Shown piece after piece: positions 8,507 to 16,126 of a stretch of DNA of 64,000 nt. Source of the stretch: Lysobacteraceae bacterium CU05-9 (GTDB taxonomy: Bacteria; Pseudomonadota; Gammaproteobacteria; Xanthomonadales; Xanthomonadaceae). The notes beneath the pieces were generated by a model, which was given only the letters and a program-made list of their open reading frames with translations, was not told the DNA's origin and searched no databases. The translations under genes and the position numbers were made by a program. Where the stretch lies: the NCBI GenBank assembly GCA_007556525.1, contig SWJS01000001.1, positions 340,346-404,345 on the forward strand. The letters run 5' to 3'. The first letter of the stretch is position 1; the number at the start of each line of letters is the position of its first letter.

Positions 8507-8596
8507 GAACCTCCGGGAGGTTCGACGTTGCGGTAGGAAACCCGCAATGGGACGACGAACGTCGCACACAGTGCGCGGCACAGGGATGTGCCGCGT
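8507..8596 (+). ncRNA. Candidate structured RNA with GGA loops (possible CsrA-binding sRNA)
   Basis: No gene fits this stretch, but it holds consecutive hairpins. GAACCTC-CGG-GAGGTTC lies at 8507-8523. TTGCGG-N8-CCGCAA (8528-8547) has TAGGAAAC in its loop. GCAC-ACA-GTGC follows at 8564-8574. CGCGGCACA-GGGA-TGTGCCGCG (8574-8595) is a nine-base-pair stem whose top reads ACAGGGATGT, fitting the CsrA core consensus ACARGGAUGU. A further GGGACG is in the single-stranded part (8549-8554). No clear promoter or T-run is visible, so it may instead be a palindromic repeat in a 3' flank. Low confidence as a gene. Confidence 0.3.
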
Positions 8597-8613
8597 CCAA
8601 TCCTTCCGGTCAC

Positions 8614-9033
8614 TTACGCATTCAACTCGTGATCACCAATCGAACCCCACGATTGAATTTTGTCGGCACGCACGCGAATCAACACAACCTGCGAATCCTC
8701 CGGCCCCCGCGAAAACCACTGCGACAACTCGTCGTGCCACAGCTCTTTCTTCTTCTCGTCATTCTCGATCACGGACGCCTTACCCCACACGGAGATAAAC
8801 GCCATCGTCTTCGGATCACCGAACAACAGCTGCACCTTCGGATTGCTCTCAATCTCCGCAACCTTGTTCGACGAGGCACGCGCAAAAAACCAATTGTCCC
8901 CGTCATACTCCACGTCTCCGTTATTCGACATCGGACGCGAGTGAACCGTGTTTCCCTTGAACGTCTGCATCATGCATACGTCCATTTTCGCCATCGCCTT
9001 GGCAATCTCCAAAAATCCAGCCGTCTTTCTCAT
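8614..9033 (-). CDS. Pyridoxamine 5'-phosphate oxidase-like flavin-binding protein
   Basis: A 139-residue split-barrel protein of the PNPOx-like / general stress protein 26 group. The pattern MCMMQTF-like strand, SRPMSNNGDVEYDGDNWFFA, KVAEIESNPKVQLLFGD and FISVWGKASVIEND follows that fold in order and suggests FMN binding. It is not PdxH, since the length and C-terminal substrate residues differ. GGAGAAG precedes the ATG at a good distance. It is a single gene on the minus strand, with the structured region 8507-8596 beyond its 3' end. Physiological role unknown. Confidence 0.75.
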   Translation of the reverse strand: MRKTAGFLEIAKAMAKMDVCMMQTFKGNTVHSRPMSNNGDVEYDGDNWFFARASSNKVAEIESNPKVQLLFGDPKTMAFISVWGKASVIENDEKKKELWHDELSQWFSRGPEDSQVVLIRVRADKIQSWGSIGDHELNA

Positions 9034-9116
9034 TATTCTTCTCCGGGTTGTGGTTCGTCAGTATAGGAATGCCGCCTGTTAAACCCACGTGCTCCCCGCG
9101 TGATGACCGCCCTTGC

Positions 9117-9142
9117 AAAAAAAAGGGCGCCATCGGCGCCCT
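9117..9142 (-). terminator. Intrinsic terminator of the dicarboxylate symporter gene
   Basis: Read on the minus strand, AGGGCGCC-GAT-GGCGCCCT is followed by a run of eight T residues. It lies 20 bases beyond the stop codon of the gene at 9162-10505. Confidence 0.92.
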
Positions 9143-9143
9143 A

Positions 9144-9164
9144 AGTTTCAAGTTTCAAGTTTCA
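9144..9164 (-). repeat. Three tandem AGTTTCA heptamers at a stop codon
   Basis: Exactly three copies of AGTTTCA (TGAAACT on the minus strand) lie between the symporter stop codon and its terminator. The first copy, read on the minus strand, contributes the TGA stop. Confidence 0.7.
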
Positions 9165-10505
9165 TAAATCGACTTCGTTCGACACCGGCGGCGGAACTGG
9201 CATATCCACGCCTTCCAACGCCTCATACGGCTCGCCCTTCGACACGACTGCAGCCAACATCAAATCGCCTGTGACGTTCAGCGTCGTGCGGCACATGTCG
9301 AGGAAACGGTCCACGCCTAGAATCAAACCGATGCCCTCCGCAGGCACGCCGACCATCGTACAGATCAACGCAATCACCGGCAGCGAACCGGCAGGAACGC
9401 CCGCTGTACCAACGCCACCGAGAATGCAAACGAACATCACCGTCGCTTGCTCGCCCAACGTCAAATCAACGCCAAAAAACTGCGCCAGGAACAACACCGT
9501 CACGCCTTCAAACAAGGCCGTACCGTTTTGGTTTGCCGTTGCGCCAACCGTCAACACGAAGCGCGAGATGCGCGGCGGCAACTTCAATTGATTTTCGGCA
9601 ACACGCAACGATACCGGCAACGTCGCATTACTGGACGCCGTCGAAAACGCCATGACCATCGCTTCACGCACGCCACTGAAGAATTTCCGCGGTGACCAAT
9701 CACCAAGGAACTTCAACATCAACGAGTAGACGACGAACAAGTGAATCGCCAACGCCAACACAACGACGCCGACGTATTGACTCAAACTTGCGAGTAGATC
9801 CCAGCCGAACAACGCCGCGAGATTGAACATGAAACAGAAGACCGCATACGGCGCGAGCCTGATCACCAACCCGATCAACGTCATCGATACTTCGAACAAC
9901 CCATTGATCGCCTGCAATAACGTCGCTGTCGATTTCGTGCGCGTCAACACCAAACCGATGCCAAGGAACAGCGCAAAAAACATCACCGCAAGAATCGTGT
10001 TATCCGCAGCCGCCTTGAACACGTTGTCCGGCACGATTGACATCAACATGTCCATGCCCTTCGGTTGCGTCGCGCTCGAATGAACAATGTCATTCGCACG
10101 CTCACGGCCTTGCTCAAGCATCGCTTGCGCACGCAATGGATCAACACCGGCACCTGGCTTGAAGAAATTCACCAGACCCAAGCCGAGCAACACTGCGATG
10201 CCCGATGCGACGACGGTGTAGGCGAGAGTTTTCCAACCGACGCGTCCAAGCGATTTGATGTCGCCCATCTCGCTCACGCCGATCACCAATGCCGAGAATA
10301 GCAATGGCAAGATCAACATGAAAATTAACCGCAAAAACAGCGTCCCAAACGGTTGCGTCACATACTTCGTCAACCATTGCACCCACTGCGCATCGGAGCC
10401 GCTCGTGTAGTACGCGACCATTCCGAGCAGAAGACCGGCGATGAAACCAATGGCCATCTTCCAGTGGAGAGCCAGTTTTTCCTTACGTGGTGCCGCGTCT
10501 GACAT
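9162..10505 (-). CDS. Dicarboxylate/amino acid:cation symporter (DAACS family)
   Basis: This is a 447-residue inner-membrane transporter with about eight membrane helices and two re-entrant hairpins. The serine-rich hairpin STASSNATLPVSLR and the segment GATANQNGTALFEG correspond to the ion- and substrate-binding regions of GltP/DctA-type Na+ or H+ coupled symporters. The usual NMDGT motif reads NQNGT here, so substrate or ion preference may differ from that of GltP. The C-terminus is a short cytosolic tail with Pro and Val. It is divergent from fabA and ends at a strong terminator. Substrate (glutamate, aspartate or C4-dicarboxylate) cannot be told from sequence. Confidence 0.88.
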   Translation of the reverse strand: MSDAAPRKEKLALHWKMAIGFIAGLLLGMVAYYTSGSDAQWVQWLTKYVTQPFGTLFLRLIFMLILPLLFSALVIGVSEMGDIKSLGRVGWKTLAYTVVASGIAVLLGLGLVNFFKPGAGVDPLRAQAMLEQGRERANDIVHSSATQPKGMDMLMSIVPDNVFKAAADNTILAVMFFALFLGIGLVLTRTKSTATLLQAINGLFEVSMTLIGLVIRLAPYAVFCFMFNLAALFGWDLLASLSQYVGVVVLALAIHLFVVYSLMLKFLGDWSPRKFFSGVREAMVMAFSTASSNATLPVSLRVAENQLKLPPRISRFVLTVGATANQNGTALFEGVTVLFLAQFFGVDLTLGEQATVMFVCILGGVGTAGVPAGSLPVIALICTMVGVPAEGIGLILGVDRFLDMCRTTLNVTGDLMLAAVVSKGEPYEALEGVDMPVPPPVSNEVDL

Positions 10506-10623
10506 GCGAATTTTTCCAAAAAGCGTAATTGGTCGAGTTTAGCAACACATTAACGATTGCAGGAAGTGTTCCGTCGAGCAGGTTGCATACTCTTACGAAT
10601 GGTGAGGTACGGCGAGTAAACTA

Positions 10624-10662
10624 ATGGGTCAAAAATTCCCCCGTGGCGGACCCACTTCCTGA
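10624..10662 (+). CDS. Possible 12-residue leader peptide ahead of fabA
   Basis: ATG at 10624 opens a 12-codon frame ([12 protein letters not shown]) whose TGA overlaps the fabA ATG as TGATG. fabA has no ribosome binding site of its own, whereas GGCGAG lies eight bases before this ATG. This is the arrangement expected for translational coupling. It could be coincidence. Confidence 0.35.
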   Translation: MGQKFPRGGPTS

Positions 10663-11177
10663 TGACCAGACCTTCCTCGTTTAACCGTGACGAACTCATT
10701 CAATGCGCCCATGGCGAGATGTTCGGACCGGGTAATGCGCGCCTGCCTGCGCCACCGATGCTCATGTTTGATCGCATCACGAAGATCTCGGACGAGGGCG
10801 GCCAATTTGGTCGTGGCATTATCAAGGCGGAGTTGGATATCACGCCGGACTTGTGGTTCTTCGAATGCCATTTTCCAGGCGATCCCGTCATGCCGGGTTG
10901 CCTTGGTCTCGATGCGATGTGGCAGTTGACCGGATTCTTTTTGCCATGGCTCGGTGAGCCTGGTCGCGGTCGTGCGCTCGGAGTCGGGGAAGTGAAGTTT
11001 ACGGGGCAGGTTTTGCCAAGTGCCAAATTAGTCGCGTACGAGATCGACATCCGCCGCGTGCTGCGTGGCAAGCTCGCGCTCGTCATCGCGAACGGGCGCA
11101 TGCTCGTTGACGGCCGCGAAATCTACGTTGCCAACGACATGAAGGTTGGTCTCTTCACTTCGACGGATGCATTCTGA
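10662..11177 (+). CDS. fabA: 3-hydroxydecanoyl-ACP dehydratase/isomerase FabA
   Basis: FabA dehydrates beta-hydroxyacyl-ACP and isomerises trans-2- to cis-3-decenoyl-ACP, the branch point for unsaturated fatty acids. The hot-dog fold protein has 171 residues, as in E. coli. Catalytic H70 ([13 protein letters not shown]) and D84 (GLDAMWQL) fall at the canonical positions. The distinguishing FabA features [17 protein letters not shown] and [11 protein letters not shown] are present. fabB overlaps its stop (TGATG), so the two are coupled. No ribosome binding site precedes ATG 10662; a short upstream frame ends on it. Confidence 0.96.
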   Translation: MTRPSSFNRDELIQCAHGEMFGPGNARLPAPPMLMFDRITKISDEGGQFGRGIIKAELDITPDLWFFECHFPGDPVMPGCLGLDAMWQLTGFFLPWLGEPGRGRALGVGEVKFTGQVLPSAKLVAYEIDIRRVLRGKLALVIANGRMLVDGREIYVANDMKVGLFTSTDAF

Positions 11178-12391
11178 TGAGTAAGCGCATTGTCATCACC
11201 GGTATGGGCATCGTGTCATGCCTGGGTAACGATCTCGATACGGTTTCTTCGTCGTTGCGCGAATTGAAGTCAGGCATCGCGATCAATCCTGAGCAAGTCG
11301 AAATCGGCATGCGCTCGCATTACGCCGGCAAACCCGATGTGGATCTCGCCGCCGAAATTGACCGCAAGCAATTGCGCTTCATGGGTCAAGCGGCGGCGTT
11401 CGCACATATCGCGATGCGTGATGCGATCAAGGATGCGGGTTTTGAACTGGACCAAGTGAGCAATCCGCGCGTTGGATTGATTGCGGGTTCTGGCGGTGCG
11501 TCGGCCGAATACCAAGTTGAAACGGCGGATTTGATGCGCGAAAAAGGCGTCCGCAAAGTCGGCCCCTACATGGTCCCACGCACGATGTCGTCGACGGTGT
11601 CGGCAACGCTGGCGACCGGCTTTCACATCAAGGGTGTGAGCTATTCGATTTCGGCGGCGTGTGCGACGTCTGCGCACTGCATTGGTCTCGCGGCGGATTT
11701 GATTCGCTCGGGGCAGCAGGACGTAATTTTTGCGGGTGGTGGTGAAGAATTGCATTGGGCGTTGAGCTGCCAGTTTGATGCTATGGGTGCTTTGTCGACG
11801 CAATACAACGAGTCTCCTTCATCCGCCTCGCGTCCGTATGACGCTCATCGCGATGGCTTCGTCATTGCCGGCGGCGCCGGCATGGTCTGCGTTGAGGATT
11901 ACGATCACGCGGTTGCCCGCGGTGCACGCATCTATGCGGAGCTCGTTGGCTACGGCGTGACGAGCGATGGCGCCGATATGGTTGCGCCATCCGGCGAAGG
12001 TGCTGTGCGTGCGATGCAGATGGCAATTGCGCCGTTGAATGGTGCGCCGGTTGATTACATCAATACGCATGGCACGTCGACTCCTGTCGGAGACGTGGTC
12101 GAGTTGGGCGCGATCAAGGAAGTCTTCGGTGATGCGATTCCTTCGATCTCATCGACGAAGGCGTTGAGCGGTCACTCGTTGGGTGCTGCGTCCGTGCACG
12201 AAGCGATCTACTGCATGTTGATGATGCGCGATGGATTCGTTGCAGGCTCTGCTCACATCTCAGAGTTGGATGAGCGTGCGGCTTCGTTCCCGATTTTGCG
12301 AGCGACGGAAGAGCGTCAACTCAACACGGTGATGTCGAACAGTTTCGGGTTTGGTGGGACGAACGCGGCGCTGGTGTTTAAGCGCGTTTGA
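11177..12391 (+). CDS. fabB: Beta-ketoacyl-ACP synthase I FabB
   Basis: FabB elongates the cis-3-decenoyl-ACP produced by FabA. The 404-residue thiolase-fold enzyme shows the Cys-His-His triad: C162 in [12 protein letters not shown]297 in [11 protein letters not shown], and the second histidine in [16 protein letters not shown] near 332. The C-terminal glycine-rich strand is [13 protein letters not shown]. Its ATG overlaps the fabA stop codon. The 3' flank carries a perfect 14-base-pair palindrome (12432-12479). Confidence 0.96.
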   Translation: MSKRIVITGMGIVSCLGNDLDTVSSSLRELKSGIAINPEQVEIGMRSHYAGKPDVDLAAEIDRKQLRFMGQAAAFAHIAMRDAIKDAGFELDQVSNPRVGLIAGSGGASAEYQVETADLMREKGVRKVGPYMVPRTMSSTVSATLATGFHIKGVSYSISAACATSAHCIGLAADLIRSGQQDVIFAGGGEELHWALSCQFDAMGALSTQYNESPSSASRPYDAHRDGFVIAGGAGMVCVEDYDHAVARGARIYAELVGYGVTSDGADMVAPSGEGAVRAMQMAIAPLNGAPVDYINTHGTSTPVGDVVELGAIKEVFGDAIPSISSTKALSGHSLGAASVHEAIYCMLMMRDGFVAGSAHISELDERAASFPILRATEERQLNTVMSNSFGFGGTNAALVFKRV

Positions 12392-12418
12392 GATCTGCAG
12401 CGCGAAATTTTTGTTCCT

Positions 12419-12443
12419 AAAAAAAGCAACCTTTCAAAGGTTG
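12419..12443 (-). terminator. Probable minus-strand terminator of the alpha/beta hydrolase gene
   Basis: On the minus strand CAACCTTT-G-AAAGGTTG is followed by C and seven T residues. The stem uses the left arm of the larger palindrome at 12432-12479, so the two folds exclude each other. Confidence 0.55.
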
Positions 12444-12479
12444 AACTTGTGTCAATGGACGCAGATTCAACCTTTGAAA
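12432..12479 (+). repeat. Palindromic hairpin repeat, copy 1 (fabB 3' flank)
   Basis: TTTCAAAGGTTGAA (12432-12445) and TTCAACCTTTGAAA (12466-12479) pair perfectly over 14 bases. The 20-base loop contains TGTGTCAATGGAC. A second copy with the same arms and a similar loop lies at 30541-30585. Both are between convergent genes. Confidence 0.8.
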
Positions 12480-12498
12480 CAGCCGGTTTTCGAGGATC

Positions 12499-13344
12499 TC
12501 AGCTGAGTGACGCGAGCAGTGCGTCCGCGACCTGTTGTGGCGACTTCATCCAACCGAAGTGATCCACTTCATACGAGCCATCGCTCTCGGTGAATTCGGT
12601 GAGCGCCTTAGCACTCGACGCAAACTTTGACTGCAGGAATTCCATGCTGCCACGCGGTGCCAACCAATCCTTCGCCATGATGACGCCGGTAACGGGGACG
12701 GGGTTTCGCGCCATCAACGCATCGAAATCATGCGCCATCGTGCGAACTTGATACTTGCCGGTCAATGCCGTGCGTGCCCAGTCGCGCAATACGGACCGCG
12801 CCTCATTTCCGGCGAAGCGGAGGGTCTTGCCAGGCAAGTGACCGTTCAACGTAGCGATGCCGGGCAGTAAAACATAAGACGCAAACACGCCGTAGTTATT
12901 CGGGAATGGGAACGTGCGGTAGTAGGGCGAGCCGGTGCAAACCAGCCACAGACCAACAGCTGCTGAGCGTGGCACCCAACCGGCGAAGCACGAAGCCAAC
13001 TGACCACCCAGACTGTGACCACCGAGAATGCGCTCAGCGTTCGGAGCGTGTTGCTCGACGATGTCGAAAGTTTTTTGCATGTCCAATTCAAGCAACTGAC
13101 GATAGCCCCAGTCGCATTTGCGCGACGCACGCCAATTGCTTGAACCGATTCCGCGCCACTCGTGCAGGAAAACCGCGATGCCATGTTCCGCCAAAATATT
13201 CGCCATCGGCAAATAATTGCGCGCCGCCACACCCATTGCGGACATCCACATCAACGAGTATTTCGCATCGGGTGGAATGACGGAGATGACTTCAAATTCG
13301 TGCCCGTCGTCGACGGACGCGTGAATGATTTTTACGTTTGACAT
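12499..13344 (-). CDS. Alpha/beta hydrolase
   Basis: A 281-residue alpha/beta hydrolase. The nucleophile elbow is GGHSLGG (residues 108-114, S111). The acid is probably the aspartate in MAKDWLAPRG, and the histidine that in VDHFGWMKSP near the C-terminus. FLHEWRGIGSSNW precedes the elbow as the oxyanion region. There is no signal peptide, so it is cytosolic. It resembles proteins annotated as serine aminopeptidase S33-like or lysophospholipase-like hydrolases; the substrate is unknown. It lies 9 bases downstream of thiD's end on the same strand, so it may be transcribed separately or from its own start at 13344. Confidence 0.78.
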   Translation of the reverse strand: MSNVKIIHASVDDGHEFEVISVIPPDAKYSLMWMSAMGVAARNYLPMANILAEHGIAVFLHEWRGIGSSNWRASRKCDWGYRQLLELDMQKTFDIVEQHAPNAERILGGHSLGGQLASCFAGWVPRSAAVGLWLVCTGSPYYRTFPFPNNYGVFASYVLLPGIATLNGHLPGKTLRFAGNEARSVLRDWARTALTGKYQVRTMAHDFDALMARNPVPVTGVIMAKDWLAPRGSMEFLQSKFASSAKALTEFTESDGSYEVDHFGWMKSPQQVADALLASLS

Positions 13345-13353
13345 GGTTGCGTA

Positions 13354-14163
13354 TTATGCCCCAACGTTCAGCACGCGCACAGGTGACTCGCTGAGGTGGT
13401 AGCTGGTTTTCAGGGCTTTTTGGACAAAATCAATCCCATTCATGCACGCATCCTGCAATGAATCGCCTTGCACGATCCGCGCGGCAATCGCAGAGGACAG
13501 CGTGCAACCGGTGCCGTGCGCTTCGAATGGCAAACGTGGATGCGTCACTTCACTCGATGCATCGCCACTTAGGAAAAAGTCCGTCACTTCATCACTATCG
13601 GACAAGTGCGCGCCCTTCAACAAGATTGATCGAGCACCCATCGCGAGCACATCATTGCATGCGTTGAACATCGCGCTGACATTTTCGATGCGGCGACCGA
13701 GGATCAATTCCGCTTCCGGAATGTTCGGTGTCAAAACACTCGCCAACGGAAACAACTCTTCCCGCAACACGGCGATCGCGTCGGATTCGAGCAACGTGCT
13801 GCCACTCGTCGCCACCATCACCGGATCCAACACCACCGGAATCGACGGATATTCGCGCAACTTCGCGGTGACGGTGCGTGCGAGAGACGCGTTGGCGAGC
13901 ATGCCGATTTTGATGGCGCGGATGTCGAACTCGGAAAGAACCGCGTCCATTTGCGCATCGAGAAACTCAGGCGTTGAAGCTTGTACGTCCGTAACACCAC
14001 GCAAGTTCTGCGCCGTCATCGCGGTGATCGCACTGCAACCATGCACACCTAAGGCATGAAACGTTTTGAGATCCGTTTGAATGCCTGCACCACCACCGGA
14101 ATCCGAACCGGCGATGGTCAAGGCGGCGACAACGCGAGCGCCCGGTGCAACAGCTAATGGCAT
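13354..14163 (-). CDS. thiD: Hydroxymethylpyrimidine/phosphomethylpyrimidine kinase ThiD
   Basis: ThiD phosphorylates HMP and HMP-P in thiamine synthesis. This 269-residue ribokinase-fold enzyme has the substrate loop ALTIAGSDSGGGAGIQ at residues 14-29, KIGMLAN in the middle, PVMVATSGSTLL, and the C-terminal anion hole HGTGCTLSSAIAA. The start overlaps the phoH stop by one base (TAATG), so it is coupled to phoH on the minus strand. No other thi gene is in the window. Confidence 0.93.
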   Translation of the reverse strand: MPLAVAPGARVVAALTIAGSDSGGGAGIQTDLKTFHALGVHGCSAITAMTAQNLRGVTDVQASTPEFLDAQMDAVLSEFDIRAIKIGMLANASLARTVTAKLREYPSIPVVLDPVMVATSGSTLLESDAIAVLREELFPLASVLTPNIPEAELILGRRIENVSAMFNACNDVLAMGARSILLKGAHLSDSDEVTDFFLSGDASSEVTHPRLPFEAHGTGCTLSSAIAARIVQGDSLQDACMNGIDFVQKALKTSYHLSESPVRVLNVGA

Positions 14164-15563
14164 TACAGTGTTTCCGAAGCGAAGTCCGCGAGACGTGAAC
14201 GTTCACCGCGGCGCAACGTCACGTGTGCCGAATGCTCCCAATGCTTGAAGCGATCAACCACATACGTCAAGCCGGAAGTCGTTTCCGTCAGGTATGGCGT
14301 ATCAATCTGCTCGACGTTACCGAGGCAGATGATCTTTGTGCCAGGGCCTGCGCGCGTGATCAATGCTTTCATTTGCTTCGGCGTCAAGTTCTGCGCTTCG
14401 TCGAGAATCAACCAACGCGACAGGAACGTACGACCACGCATGAAGTTCATCGAGCGGATCTTGATCTTGCTGGCGAGCAAATCATTCGTCGCTTGACGTC
14501 CCCAGTTGCCGCCTTCCTGATTTGCCGTGAGCACTTCCAGGTTATCAGTGAGAGCGCCCATCCAAGGCGTCATTTTTTCTTCTTCTGTACCCGGCAAAAA
14601 CCCGATATCTTCCCCGACGTTCACCGTCGCACGCGTCATCACAATTTCGCGGTAGCGTTGCGTATCCATCGTTTGCGCAAGTCCAGCAGCCAATGCGAGC
14701 AACGTCTTACCGGTACCTGCGGTGCCGAGCAGGGTGATGATGTCGATCTCCGGATCCATCAACACGTTCAACGCGAAATTCTGTTCGCGGTTGCGCGCGG
14801 TGATGCCCCAGACTGCATGTTGCGTGTGGCGGTAATCGTCGATGATCTGCGTGATGACGGTGCTTTCCTTCACCTTGATCACGCGCATTTCGGATTCTTC
14901 ATCGCCTGGCAAAAACAAAAACTGATTCGGATACCAATCAATGCCTTCCAGCTTCGTGAACTCATACAAGGTGCGTCCCTTGTCGGTCCATGATCTCAAA
15001 TCAGCGCCGACTTTTTCCCAGAAGTCTTCCGGCAATTCCGTCGCGCCGGTATAGAGCAAATTGAAATCGTCGAGCGCGCGGTCGTTCTCGTAATCTTCCG
15101 ATTCGATGCCGGCAATCGATGCCTTGATGCGGAGGTTGATGTCCTTGGAAACGAAAACAATTTCTTCGTCCGGACGGTCTTCCTTCAAGTTGATGATTGA
15201 GGCGAGGATCTGATTGTCAGGAATGACTCGACCAAAACGTTGACTCGGATCAAAGTCCTTCGTCTGGAACAGCAAACGTCCGGTAATGTCCGTCGCATTC
15301 TTCAACTGCAATCCGTCGGGATGCGCGAGCGGCACGCCGTTCTGCAAGTCGATCTTGCCGGACTTCTCAATCATTTCATTGAGGAAGCGGCTCACCTGAC
15401 GCGCATTGCGCGCGGCTTCGGAAGTACCTTTCTTGCCGTTATCGAGCTCTTCCATCACCTGCATCGGCAGGAAAATATCGTGCTCCTGAAACTTGAACAA
15501 CGCCGTGGGATCGTGCATCAAAACGTTGGTATCGAGAACGTAAATCCTTTTGCCTCTTGTCAT
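14163..15563 (-). CDS. PIN-PhoH family ATPase (YlaK-like)
   Basis: A 466-residue fusion of an N-terminal PIN-type nuclease domain (IYVLDTNVLMHDP, residues 6-18, then EELDNGKKG) and a C-terminal PhoH-type P-loop ATPase. Walker A is LGTAGTGKT near residue 280 and Walker B is WLILDEAQNLTP near 380. PIN-PhoH proteins are thought to be RNA-unwinding ribonucleases. I start at ATG 15563 because GAGAG lies seven bases upstream; ATG 15584 in the same frame would add seven residues. It is followed by thiD with a one-base overlap. The upstream gap to bcp carries an elaborate palindrome. Confidence 0.88.
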   Translation of the reverse strand: MTRGKRIYVLDTNVLMHDPTALFKFQEHDIFLPMQVMEELDNGKKGTSEAARNARQVSRFLNEMIEKSGKIDLQNGVPLAHPDGLQLKNATDITGRLLFQTKDFDPSQRFGRVIPDNQILASIINLKEDRPDEEIVFVSKDINLRIKASIAGIESEDYENDRALDDFNLLYTGATELPEDFWEKVGADLRSWTDKGRTLYEFTKLEGIDWYPNQFLFLPGDEESEMRVIKVKESTVITQIIDDYRHTQHAVWGITARNREQNFALNVLMDPEIDIITLLGTAGTGKTLLALAAGLAQTMDTQRYREIVMTRATVNVGEDIGFLPGTEEEKMTPWMGALTDNLEVLTANQEGGNWGRQATNDLLASKIKIRSMNFMRGRTFLSRWLILDEAQNLTPKQMKALITRAGPGTKIICLGNVEQIDTPYLTETTSGLTYVVDRFKHWEHSAHVTLRRGERSRLADFASETL

Positions 15564-15602
15564 GCGTTTTCTCTCATCTCTCAATTCTTGAAACTTGTTT
15601 CC

Positions 15603-15652
15603 AGCTTTTACCCATCAGCTCTTACCTAGCGCATGGGTAAGAGGTAAAAGCT
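15603..15652 (-). terminator. Palindromic hairpin between bcp and phoH
   Basis: AGCTTTTACC plus TCTTACC on the left (15603-15626, interrupted by seven bases) pair with GGTAAGAGGTAAAAGCT (15636-15652). Alternative pairs TTACCCAT/ATGGGTAA and CTCTTACC/GGTAAGAG are equally possible. It begins four bases after the bcp stop on the minus strand. It has no strong T-run, so its terminator role is uncertain. Confidence 0.45.
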
Positions 15653-15655
15653 ACG

Positions 15656-16120
15656 TCAGGATTTGTTCTCTTTGATAGCGCCAAGCACTTCCTCTGCGTG
15701 TCCTGCAACCTTTACCTTCCGCCACTCCTGGATCAATTTGCCGTCAGGGTTGAAGAGGAACGTGGAGCGGACGATGCCGAGTACCTTTTTGCCGTACATG
15801 TTCTTCTCGTGGATCACGTCGAACGCCTTGCACATCGCTTCGTCGGCGTCACTGATCAAGTCGAATTTAAAGCCTTGCTTCGTGCAAAAATTCTGATGCG
15901 ATTTCACCGAGTCCCGCGAAACCCCATAAATTACGGCGTTATTGCGTTTGAATTTCGGAAGCAGGGCATTGAAGTCGTTGCCCTCCGTCGTGCAACCGGG
16001 CGTGCTGTCCTTCGGATAAAAATAAATCACCGCATACTTACCCTTCAAATCCGGCAGTGACAGTGATTCTTCATTTTGGAGAGTGACGGTGAGGTTAGGG
16101 AGTTTGTCGCCAATTTTCAT
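15656..16120 (-). CDS. bcp: Thioredoxin-dependent thiol peroxidase Bcp
   Basis: Bcp is an atypical 2-Cys peroxiredoxin that reduces hydrogen peroxide and organic hydroperoxides. It is 154 residues long. The peroxidatic cysteine is C43 in STPGCTTEG, and a candidate resolving cysteine is C79 in HQNFCTKQ. FYPKDSTPG, YGVSRDSVKSH and GIVRSTFLFNPDGK are conserved family segments. It is cytosolic. It lies six bases downstream of gcvR on the minus strand in the conserved gcvR-bcp-phoH order. Confidence 0.93.
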   Translation of the reverse strand: MKIGDKLPNLTVTLQNEESLSLPDLKGKYAVIYFYPKDSTPGCTTEGNDFNALLPKFKRNNAVIYGVSRDSVKSHQNFCTKQGFKFDLISDADEAMCKAFDVIHEKNMYGKKVLGIVRSTFLFNPDGKLIQEWRKVKVAGHAEEVLGAIKENKS

Positions 16121-16126
16121 AGGTTT

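Noticed and set aside
8124-8613. Short minus-strand frames across the two tRNA genes (ending RKDSNLRPP and similar)
   Set aside because: These are translations of the tRNA complements, a well-known source of false proteins.
8482-9066. 194-codon plus-strand frame across 8482-9066
   Set aside because: It runs antisense through the PNPOx-like gene and through the hairpin region and has no protein signature.
10583-10611. TTGCAT at 10583 as -35 of fabA
   Set aside because: No acceptable -10 hexamer at 16-18 bases.
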